A stretch of DNA of 22,151 bases, taken from contig QIHH01000202.1 in NCBI GenBank assembly GCA_003230195.1, positions 1 through 22,151 of the forward strand, read 5' to 3'. The stretch's first letter is position 1, and the number at the start of each line of letters is the position of its first letter. The notes below the pieces were generated by a model. That model was not told where the DNA came from, did not search any database, and saw only the letters and a list, made by a program, of their open reading frames with translations. Of this stretch, positions 7,883-15,356 are shown piece after piece. Both the position numbers and the translations under genes were made by a program. This stretch comes from Gammaproteobacteria bacterium. Its GTDB lineage: Bacteria > Pseudomonadota > Gammaproteobacteria > SZUA-140.

Positions 7883-8758
7883 GTGGTGACTAACGATTTT
7901 GAACTAAGTCTGGCGACGCCAGACGGACATATCGTGCCGACAGGTAGTATCGAAAGCTACCAGCAAGGGATCAGCGAGATCCCGATTATGTGTGCTGATG
8001 AAGAGCGTCAACTAGCACGCCGTTTTCGCGACCATGAAGACCTTGAAGCCGCACGTGAACTGGTGATGTCTCACCTGCGTTTTGTGGCGCACATCGCGCG
8101 TAGCTATAGTGGCTACGGTCTGCCGCAGGCGGATCTGATTCAGGAAGGTAATGTGGGTTTGATGAAAGCGGTAAAACGCTTCGATCCTGAGATGAATGTG
8201 CGCTTGGTCTCTTTCGCAGTTTACTGGATTCGCGCTGAGATCCACGAATACGTACTGCGCAACTGGCGTATCGTTAAAGTCGCGACCACCAAGGCGCAAC
8301 GAAAACTATTTTTCAAACTGCGCAGCAGCAAAAAACGTCTTGGCTGGTTTAACCAAGAAGAGGTGCATGCCGTCGCTCGTGATCTCGGTGTTAAACCGCA
8401 AGAAGTGATGGAGATGGAGAAACGTCTGAGCGCGCATGATGCCTCGTTTGATCTGCCGGTTGAGGGCGATGAGGATAGTGATCGTAACTTTGCTCCCGCT
8501 ACTTACCTACAAGATAGCAGTATGGATCCTAATATTCAGCTAGAAGAGAGTGACTGGGAAGCGTACAACACCGCGCGCCTGCAGCAGGCGATGGCAGATC
8601 TCGATGACCGCAGTCGGGATATTCTCGCGCAACGCTGGTTGGCTGACGAAAAGAAAACACTGCATGAGTTGGCCGATCAATACGGTGTTTCAGCTGAACG
8701 TATTCGTCAGATTGAAAACAATGCGATTAAGAAGTTAAAGGTTGCGATGGTGGCATAA
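7883..8758 (+). CDS. rpoH: RNA polymerase heat-shock sigma factor sigma-32
   Basis: RpoH directs RNA polymerase to heat-shock promoters (chaperones and proteases). The 291-aa protein has region 2 (about 62-135, with LIQEGNVGLMKAVKRFDP), the RpoH-specific box QRKLFFKLRSSKKRLGW at 139-155, and region 4 with a helix-turn-helix ending RIRQIENNAIKKLK (273-286). The start is GTG, with GAGAGGG 6 nt upstream; a second GTG follows directly. Upstream are a CIRCE operator and a sigma-E-like promoter. The last 20 codons and the DNA after the stop recur, decayed, just downstream. In E. coli sigma-32 is brought to the membrane by SRP and FtsY, which fits its place next to ftsY. Confidence 0.97.
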   Translation: MVTNDFELSLATPDGHIVPTGSIESYQQGISEIPIMCADEERQLARRFRDHEDLEAARELVMSHLRFVAHIARSYSGYGLPQADLIQEGNVGLMKAVKRFDPEMNVRLVSFAVYWIRAEIHEYVLRNWRIVKVATTKAQRKLFFKLRSSKKRLGWFNQEEVHAVARDLGVKPQEVMEMEKRLSAHDASFDLPVEGDEDSDRNFAPATYLQDSSMDPNIQLEESDWEAYNTARLQQAMADLDDRSRDILAQRWLADEKKTLHELADQYGVSAERIRQIENNAIKKLKVAMVA

Positions 8759-8951
8759 AGGTAGCAGCCCTCAAGGGTGTATCATCCAGCATAACTACGT
8801 CTTCCTGCAATGAGAGGTTTCTCGGCAATGAGTTGATACCTAGTAAAGACGCATCACCCCGGCGAAGATCGGGATCCAGAAATCATCTAACAGTACTGGA
8901 CCCCGGCCTCCGCCGGGGTGACGGAAAGTGTTTTATGCGGTAACGTACCCA
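8697..8951. repeat. Tandem duplication, unit 1 (rpoH 3' end plus downstream DNA)
   Basis: This 255-bp unit spans the last 20 codons of rpoH, its stop and the following non-coding DNA. It recurs in the same order in the next unit. Shared stretches include the 14-bp run GGTTGCGATGGTGG and GGCAATGAGTTGATAC. It also holds a long inverted repeat (8852-8923) that is largely lost from unit 2. Confidence 0.85.
8852..8923. repeat. Imperfect inverted repeat after rpoH (28-bp arms)
   Basis: The arms 8852-8879 and 8896-8923 match at 23 of 28 positions across a 16-bp loop. Both are GC-rich, built on CACCCCGGCG and CGCCGGGGTG with GGATCCAG/CTGGACCC at the inner ends. This is the look of the dispersed CCCGGC..GCCGGG palindromes scattered between genes in many proteobacteria. 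A transcript could fold into a long hairpin and slow polymerase after rpoH, but no T-run follows. Confidence 0.75.
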
Positions 8952-9012
8952 GACGTATTAGTCAGATTGAAAAACAGTGTGATTAGAAAATTGAAGGTTG
9001 CGATGGTGGTTT
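8952..9012 (+). pseudogene. Decayed duplicate of the rpoH 3' end
   Basis: About 20 codons that match the end of rpoH: RIxQIE and the bases encoding KVAMV are recognisable. Counted by eye, identity is a little over 80%. One inserted A in the run GAAAAAC shifts the frame, and TAG follows shortly (CAGTGTGATTAG). It has no start and no sigma domains, so it cannot be a functional gene. It marks unit 2 of the tandem duplication. Confidence 0.85.
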
Positions 9013-9150
9013 GATAGGGACGTCACCCTCAAGGATGCATCATTCAGTAAAGAGGCGTCTTCTTGCAGTAAGAGGTTTCTTGGCAATGAGTTGATACATG
9101 GCAAAGACGCGTCATCCTGGCCTTCGCTGGGGTGCAGGAAAATTTTTTTA
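8952..9150. repeat. Tandem duplication, unit 2 (decayed)
   Basis: This unit repeats 8697-8951 at an offset of about 255-258 bp, with substitutions throughout. In the matched stretch that contains the inverted repeat it is 44 bp shorter than unit 1, leaving only a small CCTGG-CCTTCG-CTGGGG remnant. It ends just before the bioD stop. The 400-bp gap between rpoH and bioD (8759-9158) is made almost entirely of these two units; no other gene is visible there. Confidence 0.82.
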
Positions 9151-9158
9151 AATATTTT

Positions 9159-9854
9159 CTAACTGGGTTTACTAAGCTCCAATAAAAAATCAATGTCCAA
9201 CTTCTGTGAAGCAGTATTAACCTCTTTCGTATCCATATGCGGCAACGTGCCCAGCAGCGGTGCTTTAATACTTCTCCTTAAAGTTAAAATGTTTTTTTCA
9301 ATCATCAGCATGCCGGGGCCAATGGTGTTGGCGACCCAGCCGATTAAATGGTTACCACTTTGTTCAATGGCAGCTGCGGTTAGTAGCGCATGATTAAGGC
9401 AGCCCAGTCGCATGCCGACGACAAGAATGATATCGAGCCGAAATGCTTTTGGAATATCTGCCATGCTTTCATTATCATTTAACGGCACTAGCCAGCCACC
9501 GGCACCTTCAACGATAAAATAATCAGCACTGTTTTTTATGTTTTCGAAATAGCCGGTGAGTTTTTCAACAGTCACTGTTTGATTTAGATACTCGGTCGCA
9601 AGATGTGGTGCGATGGGAGAGGGTAGCGCAACAGGGTTTACTTGTTGGTAGCTAAGCTCAATGTTAGTGTGCTTCATGAGTTGCAGTGCATCATCATTGC
9701 GCCAGCCATTAACGGTTTGATCGCAACCTGCTGCGATGGGTTTCATTGCGCCAACGTTAACACCTTTATTTGCAAAGGCGTTCAGCAGTGCGCACGAAAC
9801 AAAAGTCTTGCCGATGGCGGTATCCGTGCCGGTAATGAAGTAACCCTTTTTCAT
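9159..9854 (-). CDS. bioD: Dethiobiotin synthetase
   Basis: BioD closes the ureido ring of 7,8-diaminopelargonate with CO2 and ATP to give dethiobiotin. The 231-aa protein is a P-loop enzyme with GTDTAIGKT at 9-17, the MKPIAAG segment near 37-43, EGAGGWLVPL in the middle and VANTIGPG further on, and its length is normal. No ribosome-binding site is seen right before the ATG. Instead the start overlaps the stop of a 35-codon ORF (ATGA), suggesting coupled translation. It is last in the bio operon and converges on rpoH. Confidence 0.96.
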   Translation of the reverse strand: MKKGYFITGTDTAIGKTFVSCALLNAFANKGVNVGAMKPIAAGCDQTVNGWRNDDALQLMKHTNIELSYQQVNPVALPSPIAPHLATEYLNQTVTVEKLTGYFENIKNSADYFIVEGAGGWLVPLNDNESMADIPKAFRLDIILVVGMRLGCLNHALLTAAAIEQSGNHLIGWVANTIGPGMLMIEKNILTLRRSIKAPLLGTLPHMDTKEVNTASQKLDIDFLLELSKPS

Positions 9855-9958
9855 AGGGTATTGCCGAAGTTATCTCGTTTCCATGTGACCAAAAGAAATG
9901 CTTGTGGTGCTCCTGCGTGGGAACCAGAAGGTTGTGTGGTCAGGGGGTTGATGTTCAT
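9851..9958 (-). CDS. Small ORF (35 aa) coupled between bioC and bioD
   Basis: I do not recognise a family. The ORF starts at an ATG overlapping the bioC stop (ATGA) and ends with a TGA overlapping the bioD ATG (ATGA). GGGAG lies 7 nt upstream, a good ribosome-binding site. The peptide begins MNINPLTTQPSGSHAGAP and contains FLLVTWKRDN; it has no signal peptide or long hydrophobic stretch. The DNA GGTTCCCACGCAGGAGC inside it looks like part of dispersed intergenic repeats seen in other proteobacteria. It may be a repeat that happens to stay open, or a leader that lets ribosomes reach bioD. Confidence 0.4.
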   Translation of the reverse strand: MNINPLTTQPSGSHAGAPQAFLLVTWKRDNFGNTL

Positions 9959-10872
9959 TTTTTAACTCCCATCCGTCGCCGCATACGGCTTAACGGAATT
10001 GAAATGCTACCGTCTTCATTAGAGTCACCCATATTATTTTCATCTCGCGGTAGTGGTGCCCAGGCATGGCCATAGATCACTTCATAGGTGGCTGGTAAGA
10101 GTCCATCATCCATACGGAACTGTTCGTATGCTTTGATCACTTTTTGCAGGCGCTGTTTCCCGGTGAGGCCGTGTGGTCGCCCTTTAGTAACATTATGTGC
10201 GCCGACGGCTTTTAGATCGCGCATTAATGTGGTTGCGTCTTTGTAGGTGAGAGTGAAGTTTTCAACATCCATCACTGGGTCACTAAAACCGATGCGCTTT
10301 AAGGCATCGCCGATATCATGCATGTCAAAAAAGGCGTTAACGTGATTGTATTGATCCACACCGCTCCAGCTCACGCGCAGCTCTTTGAGTGTGTCCGGGC
10401 CGAAGGTGGTGAACATTAACAGACCGCCAGGTTTTATAATTCGCTGAAATTCTTTGAAGGTTTGTTCGAGATTCATGCACCATTGAATGGTGACGTTAGA
10501 GACAATCATATCAACACTTTGATCGTTGAATGGTAACTGCTCAGCATCGGCGCAGATAAAACCTTCGGGTTGTGTAGTCGGTTGCCTGCGTGCGTAGTTC
10601 AGCATTTCGGCTGCAAGGTCGAGTGAATAGAGACGGCTGCTGGGGTAGCGTTCTGATACCGCACTGCTAAGGCGCCCGGTGCCTGAGCCAATGTCGATAA
10701 TGACCTCGGGTTCAATCTTGATGAATTCGAGTCGATCCATGACGCGCTGACCGATTTCATGTTGCAACACAGCGGCTTCATCATAGCCACGTGCTGCGTG
10801 ATCAAAGGCGGCCTGTACTTTGCGTTTATCGACTGCGTAGGGTTGAATCTCTTTTTTATGTTTACTGTTCAT
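9955..10872 (-). CDS. bioC: Malonyl-ACP O-methyltransferase
   Basis: BioC methylates the free carboxyl of malonyl-ACP with SAM, disguising it so fatty-acid synthesis can extend it to pimeloyl-ACP methyl ester. The 305-aa protein is a class I methyltransferase: an N-terminal VQAAFDHAARGYDEAA segment at 19-34, SAM loop IDIGSGTG at 59-66, the acidic LDLAAEML strand end, and ADAEQLPF. It is longer than E. coli BioC (251 aa), with a basic C-terminal tail ending RRRMGVKK. It begins 3 bp after the bioH stop, and its stop overlaps the next small ORF. Confidence 0.95.
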   Translation of the reverse strand: MNSKHKKEIQPYAVDKRKVQAAFDHAARGYDEAAVLQHEIGQRVMDRLEFIKIEPEVIIDIGSGTGRLSSAVSERYPSSRLYSLDLAAEMLNYARRQPTTQPEGFICADAEQLPFNDQSVDMIVSNVTIQWCMNLEQTFKEFQRIIKPGGLLMFTTFGPDTLKELRVSWSGVDQYNHVNAFFDMHDIGDALKRIGFSDPVMDVENFTLTYKDATTLMRDLKAVGAHNVTKGRPHGLTGKQRLQKVIKAYEQFRMDDGLLPATYEVIYGHAWAPLPRDENNMGDSNEDGSISIPLSRMRRRMGVKK

Positions 10873-10875
10873 GGA

Positions 10876-11655
10876 TCATTGGTCTTTGATGAACTGCTTG
10901 ATTAAATTGGTGAAGTGTTCGTTGTGCGATAAAAAAGGGGCGTGGCCTGCGCCATTGATGATCTCTAGCTGGGCATTAGGCAGTAGTGGCAACATCTGCC
11001 TGGCTGTTTTCGGCCGGGACAACGTATCACGTTTACCAAAGATCATTAATGTTGGTTGGGTGATCTTTGAAAGTTGATTTCGCAGGTCAACTTCCTGCAG
11101 TATTTTCAGGCCACCCTGCAGTGCGGCCGGGTGAGGTGCTTCGTTTGAATTCATCAGTTCACGCAGTTTGCGAAGTATCACGCGACTCTCATCGTTGCCC
11201 ATTATCTGTAGCGCAATAAAGCGTTGTAGTGTTTGTTGAGTGTTGTTGTTTAATGATTCAGAAAATTGCTGTAATATTTCTGTTGAAATGGCATAACGCC
11301 AGTCATCATCACGCACAAAGCGAGCGATGCTAGCGACGAGGATGAGTTTTTTAATTTTTTGTGGATGTCGCAGCGCAATCTGCATCGCAACCATCCCGCC
11401 GAGCGACCAGCCAATGAGGTTGCCCTGTTCGGGTAGTGTTTCTGCAACCCGATCTGCAAGTGTTTCAATATTGTAATCACCAACTGGCATTGGGCTGTGC
11501 CCATGGCCGGGCAGGTCGATGCAATTAACCTGTGCGTTGTTTGCTAATGTCTGGGCGGTCTTTTGCCAGATCGCAGCGTTAAATCCCCAGCCGTGTAATA
11601 GTGCGATGTGTTCGCCGCTGCCGCCACTTTTGATGCTGTTAATATTGTTTTTCAT
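10876..11655 (-). CDS. bioH: Pimeloyl-ACP methyl ester carboxylesterase
   Basis: BioH removes the methyl group added by BioC, releasing pimeloyl-ACP and stopping chain extension. The 259-aa alpha/beta hydrolase has the oxyanion region LLHGWGFN at 19-26, nucleophile Ser84 in GWSLGG, Asp210 in FGKRDTLS and His238 in GAGHAPF. This triad lies within three residues of the E. coli BioH positions (82, 207, 235). The start overlaps the end of bioF by 17 bp, and bioC follows after 3 bp, so the genes are tightly coupled. Confidence 0.96.
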   Translation of the reverse strand: MKNNINSIKSGGSGEHIALLHGWGFNAAIWQKTAQTLANNAQVNCIDLPGHGHSPMPVGDYNIETLADRVAETLPEQGNLIGWSLGGMVAMQIALRHPQKIKKLILVASIARFVRDDDWRYAISTEILQQFSESLNNNTQQTLQRFIALQIMGNDESRVILRKLRELMNSNEAPHPAALQGGLKILQEVDLRNQLSKITQPTLMIFGKRDTLSRPKTARQMLPLLPNAQLEIINGAGHAPFLSHNEHFTNLIKQFIKDQ

Positions 11656-12823
11656 GGTGTTTAATCACGCTGTCGAGCGCTGATAATAGTTGTTCGATAT
11701 GTTGCTCGCGGTGACTTGCCGAAAAGGTGATGCGTAACCGTGCAGTACCATCGGCGACCGTTGGTGGTCGGATTGCACTAATCAAAATTCCCTGTTGTTG
11801 TAGTGCTTCGCTAATGCGAATTGCTTTACCTGAGTCACCAATCAATAATGGCTGTATTGGCGTGGTTGATGGCATCAGGTTTAGCCCCAGTTGTTGCGCG
11901 CCACTGCGAAATCGTTTGATTAATATTTGCAGGTGTTCTCTGCGCCACGCGTCAGTCTCTATTAATTTAAGGCTGGTCAATGTCGCATGTGCGATGGCCG
12001 GTGGTAGTGCGGTGGTATAGATATAAGTGCGCGCCCGCTGAATCAATGTTTCAATCAACTCGTCGCTACCGGCGACAAATGCCCCTGCGGTACCCAATGC
12101 CTTGCCGAGCGTGCCCACTAATATCGGCACGTTATCGTTGTTGAGCCCGTAGTGTTCAATTGTGCCGCGACCATGTTTACCTATTACGCCGATGCCATGA
12201 GCATCGTCCACCATCAATATTGCATTGTGCCTGGTGGCAGTTGTGACAAGTTGTGGTAGCGGTGCGATGTCACCATCCATGCTGAAAACGCCATCGGTAA
12301 TAATAAAGGGATGGCCGCCATTCGATTTTTCAAGACGCTTGTTCAATGCCTGAATATTATTATGTGGGTAGCGTCGCATTGTTGCGTCGCTGAGTTTCGC
12401 GGCATCCAGCAGCGACGCGTGGTTAAGACGATCTTCATGAATCGTATCTTGTTTGCCTGATAGCGCCCTGATCGTGCCGAGGTTTGCCATATAGCCGCTG
12501 GAGAAGAGTAGTGCGCGCGGCCGCCGGGTAAATTCAGCAAGCGCTTCTTCGAGCGCATGGTGTGCGTGGCTATGCCCGGTAATCAGATGTGATGCACCGC
12601 TGCCGACGCCATAACGCTCGGCACCTTCTTTTAGTGTTTTGATTAATGCTGGATGATTGGCGAGACCAAGGTAGTCGTTGCTGCAAAATGACAATAAAGG
12701 CTTGCCATCGCATTGCAGTTCAACATCTTGAGGGCTATCGATCACCTTGCGTGATCGATAGAGAAATTGTTCTTTTTGTTGTGTTAGCGCAAGTGTTAGT
12801 CTGGCAGTGAGATCAAATGCCAT
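11639..12823 (-). CDS. bioF: 8-amino-7-oxononanoate synthase
   Basis: BioF condenses pimeloyl-ACP (or -CoA) with L-alanine, using PLP, to make the first committed intermediate of the biotin rings. From the chosen ATG it is 394 aa. Motifs include FCSNDYLGLANHP, GSGASHLITGH, LNHASLLDA, the cofactor-contacting VDDAHG (Asp207, His209) and PLP-lysine Lys241 in TLGKALGTAG. A further in-frame ATG at 12881-12883 would add 20 residues but overlap bioB by 41 bp; the normal family N-terminus (MAFDLTARL) supports the shorter form. It starts 19 bp after the bioB stop. Confidence 0.95.
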   Translation of the reverse strand: MAFDLTARLTLALTQQKEQFLYRSRKVIDSPQDVELQCDGKPLLSFCSNDYLGLANHPALIKTLKEGAERYGVGSGASHLITGHSHAHHALEEALAEFTRRPRALLFSSGYMANLGTIRALSGKQDTIHEDRLNHASLLDAAKLSDATMRRYPHNNIQALNKRLEKSNGGHPFIITDGVFSMDGDIAPLPQLVTTATRHNAILMVDDAHGIGVIGKHGRGTIEHYGLNNDNVPILVGTLGKALGTAGAFVAGSDELIETLIQRARTYIYTTALPPAIAHATLTSLKLIETDAWRREHLQILIKRFRSGAQQLGLNLMPSTTPIQPLLIGDSGKAIRISEALQQQGILISAIRPPTVADGTARLRITFSASHREQHIEQLLSALDSVIKHHEKQY

Positions 12824-12842
12824 TGCAGCAGGTCGATTTGAT

Positions 12843-13865
12843 TTAGGCGGTGATTGCGCTGCGGCGAGTCTGGGTATCTTCACGCGCGGTAAGGTGTAGG
12901 TCCTGAATCATCTTGATGTCCTGCTCAACTTTACGCCCACTGGTGGTGAGGTAGTCACCAATCATCACACCGGAGGCACCCGCCATAAAGATCATTGATT
13001 GCATGTCGCCGAGGAAGTGGCGGCCGCCTGCGATACGAATTTCTGCTTGCGGTAACATGTAGCGGAACACCGCGATGCTCTTGAGAATTTCCTGCGGTAC
13101 CATGGTGCCCTGTTCTGCCATTGGGGTGCCATCCTGTGGATTAAGAAAATTCAGTGGTACTGATTTAACATTGTTTTGGCGCAGTGTTTCGGCTAGTTCA
13201 ATACGTTGTTCCAGTGACTCTCCCATGCCAAGAATACCACCGGCACAAACGCGTAGCCCGGCCTCGGTTGCATGACGAATGGTGTCGATATTTTCCTGAT
13301 AGGTGTGGGTAGTGCAGACGTTATCAAAAAAGCTTTCGGCACATTCGAGGTTATGGTGGTAGTTTTCCATCCCCTGCTCTTTGAGCATCTCGGCCGTTTC
13401 GCGGTCAAGTGCGCCGAGGCTGGCGCAGCGACCAATCTCGCTATGTTTTTTTAACTCGCTGAAATATTCCTTTAACTGATTGCGTTCTTTATCGGAGCGC
13501 ACTCCCCACCCTTTGGAGACCACACCAAAATCACTTGCTCCCCATTCCCGCGCCTGCCTAGCTTGCGCCACTAACTCTTCTGATTTAATGTAGTCGTAAA
13601 CTGGTGCTTTGGTCTCTTTATGGTGGCCGCTTTGTGAGCAGAAAGAACAGTTTTCGGAGCAGTTACCCGAGCGTACGTTTGAGATCGCGCATACTTCAAT
13701 TTTGTTACCACGAAAATTGCGGCGGATACGGTCGGCACCGGCCATCAGCCAGCTGAGGTAGTCGTCATCAAGGTTGATCATCCAGTGTCCTTCATCAACG
13801 CTCATTTCGCCGTCCTTGAGGATGCGTTGGGTGATTTCGTCGATGCGGGTATAGTGCTGGCTCAT
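12843..13865 (-). CDS. bioB: Biotin synthase, anaerobe-like variant
   Basis: BioB is a radical-SAM enzyme that inserts sulfur into dethiobiotin. The 340-aa protein has the SAM-cluster motif CSENCSFC (Cys69, 73, 76). Of the auxiliary-cluster residues of E. coli BioB, Cys128 matches Cys147, Cys188 matches Cys207 (RVCAGG) and Arg260 matches Arg282. Cys97, however, is replaced by Gly114 (SDFGVVSKGW). An extra Cys184 sits in VCTTHTY, as in BioBs of Geobacter and anaerobes. That pattern fits the recently described class with a 4Fe-5S auxiliary cluster, although this assignment is by eye. GGAG lies 5 nt before the ATG and a promoter lies upstream; it leads the bio operon. Confidence 0.95.
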   Translation of the reverse strand: MSQHYTRIDEITQRILKDGEMSVDEGHWMINLDDDYLSWLMAGADRIRRNFRGNKIEVCAISNVRSGNCSENCSFCSQSGHHKETKAPVYDYIKSEELVAQARQAREWGASDFGVVSKGWGVRSDKERNQLKEYFSELKKHSEIGRCASLGALDRETAEMLKEQGMENYHHNLECAESFFDNVCTTHTYQENIDTIRHATEAGLRVCAGGILGMGESLEQRIELAETLRQNNVKSVPLNFLNPQDGTPMAEQGTMVPQEILKSIAVFRYMLPQAEIRIAGGRHFLGDMQSMIFMAGASGVMIGDYLTTSGRKVEQDIKMIQDLHLTAREDTQTRRSAITA

Positions 13866-13890
13866 GCTGGCTCCAAAATAGATGAAGGGG

Positions 13891-13917
13891 ATTATGCTAT
13901 TTCACAAAGGGTGTAAA
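13891..13917 (-). promoter_or_regulatory. Candidate sigma-70 promoter of the bio operon
   Basis: On the minus strand TTTACA (13912-13917) and CATAAT (13891-13896) each match the consensus at 5 of 6 bases, with a short 15-bp spacer. The -10 lies about 26 bp upstream of the bioB ATG. No BirA operator (TTGTAAACC-type dyad) was found, so biotin control is not evident. Confidence 0.5.
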
Positions 13918-13955
13918 TAGTGAGGGGTAGCGCGGCCGCTGTCAACTTCTATGGA

Positions 13956-14654
13956 ATGAAGATGGTTAACAACTGTTTAAAAACTATACATAACTATCTG
14001 CTGCCCCCCATTTGTGTCACCTGTGGTCAGAAGGCGGAAGATGCGTTGGACTTGTGTCAGGGTTGTCTCGCAGCCATGCCCTATCTGGGACATGCATGTC
14101 GACGATGTGCTTTGCCGTTGGCGACGTCTGGTGTATGTGGCAGTTGCCTGCAAATACCGCCGCCGTTTGAGCAGACTTTTAGCCTGTTCCGTTACACCCA
14201 TCCGATTGATCATCTGATTCAACAGCTCAAATTTAATCGACGGCTGGTGAATGGTTTGCTGGGGACGCTGATGGCTGAATCGCTGCACCAGCAAGAACAG
14301 CGACTACCAGATCTGATTGTACCGGTGCCACTGCATCGGCGACGTTTACAGACGCGTGGCTATAATCAGGCAGTCGAACTGGCACGACCGGTGAGCAAAT
14401 TGCTTGGCGTGCCGATGGACTTTTCTTGTTGCCATCGTAGCCGGGAAACCGCGGTGCAATCTGATCTGCCCGCAAAACAGCGTCGATCTAATATCAAAGG
14501 GGCCTTCGAGGTGGATGGTGTGTTGAGCGGCAAACATGTAGCGGTTATTGATGATGTGATGACAACGGGCAATACTGTGACAGAGCTAGCGCAAGTCATG
14601 CGGGATAGTGGGGTGCAAAAAGTGGATGTATGGGTATGCGCACGTGTTCCCTAG
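13956..14654 (+). CDS. comF: ComF/GntX family phosphoribosyltransferase-like protein
   Basis: A 232-aa member of the ComF family, linked to DNA uptake and use in naturally competent bacteria; the exact reaction is not settled. The N-terminus is a double zinc ribbon with four CxxC pairs (Cys20/23, 34/37, 48/51, 61/64). The phosphoribosyltransferase domain has VPVPLHRRRLQTRGYNQ at 122-138 and the PRPP loop VIDDVMTTGNT at 197-207. The start is uncertain among GTG 13920, ATG 13956 and ATG 13962; family length favours the last two. comF diverges from bioB, a common gammaproteobacterial arrangement. With pilB-D nearby, a role in type IV pilus-linked uptake is possible. Confidence 0.93.
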   Translation: MKMVNNCLKTIHNYLLPPICVTCGQKAEDALDLCQGCLAAMPYLGHACRRCALPLATSGVCGSCLQIPPPFEQTFSLFRYTHPIDHLIQQLKFNRRLVNGLLGTLMAESLHQQEQRLPDLIVPVPLHRRRLQTRGYNQAVELARPVSKLLGVPMDFSCCHRSRETAVQSDLPAKQRRSNIKGAFEVDGVLSGKHVAVIDDVMTTGNTVTELAQVMRDSGVQKVDVWVCARVP

Positions 14655-14738
14655 TTGGGTTGATTGTGTGGCTGTGGTAGATTGAGGCTAATTGATCATT
14701 ATTCTGGCTCAATGGGCCGAATGTTAAGGAGTAAATGA

Positions 14739-15320
14739 ATGTTTAAGCGTTACATTACCTTGCTTGCAGCTTCGATGATGTTGATGTCTACATCAATGGT
14801 AAAGGCTGATGCACTGGATCTCAATTTGAACAACGATAGTGTTCAACTGCTCTATATCTCTCCGTTTACAAGTGATTCTGGTCTTGGTGGCGCGAGCCTG
14901 GAAGTCGGTATGATTTATACTGAGGCGGACGATTATCTCGGTATTGTCGGGTTAGATATTAGGGGTGAAGCGGGTAGTGGCTCACCCGGTTTGGTTGCGG
15001 GCGTGGGTGTTCGAGGTTATGGGATTGGTCTCGATACCGTGGATATTGGTGCGCTAGCGATTGGTGGGTTGTTACAATATTCTCCTCCTTCAATGAACCG
15101 TTTGAGTATTGTCGGCCAGGTTTTTTATGCGCCCGAGATTTTGACATTTATGGATGGCAAAAATTTGCAATCTGCTGAATTCAGAGTCGAGTATAAAATT
15201 TTGACTCAGGCGACTGTTTACTTGGGTTACCGCGACATAGAAGCTGATTTAGATGCTGTTGGCGGTGGCAGTATTGATATTGATAATGGCGGGTATCTTG
15301 GTCTGCGTTTTATGTTCTAG
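14739..15320 (+). CDS. YfaZ-family outer membrane protein
   Basis: A 193-aa secreted protein with a clear signal peptide (MFKRYITLLAASMMLMSTS, cleavage near Ala24). The rest alternates polar and hydrophobic residues in short Gly-rich strands and ends in YLGLRFMF, with a C-terminal Phe like outer-membrane beta-barrels. The overall pattern (DLNLNNDSVQLLY start, repeated Gly turns, YLGYRDIEADLD) resembles the YfaZ family, whose function is unknown. AAGGAG lies 7 nt before the ATG. It is 84 bp after comF, with no clear terminator or promoter between. The family call is by resemblance only. Confidence 0.75.
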   Translation: MFKRYITLLAASMMLMSTSMVKADALDLNLNNDSVQLLYISPFTSDSGLGGASLEVGMIYTEADDYLGIVGLDIRGEAGSGSPGLVAGVGVRGYGIGLDTVDIGALAIGGLLQYSPPSMNRLSIVGQVFYAPEILTFMDGKNLQSAEFRVEYKILTQATVYLGYRDIEADLDAVGGGSIDIDNGGYLGLRFMF

Positions 15321-15356
15321 GGCTGGCGCTTCTGACGACTCTTTAATTTATTCATT

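Noticed and set aside
9138..9159. AT-only dyad GAAAAT...ATTTTC just after bioD as a terminator
   Set aside because: The stem is 6 bp of almost pure A/T and would be too unstable to act as an intrinsic terminator.
13866..13955. BirA operator between bioB and comF
   Set aside because: GTGTAAATA is the only resemblance; no dyad of the TTGTAAACC...GGTTTACAA type is present.
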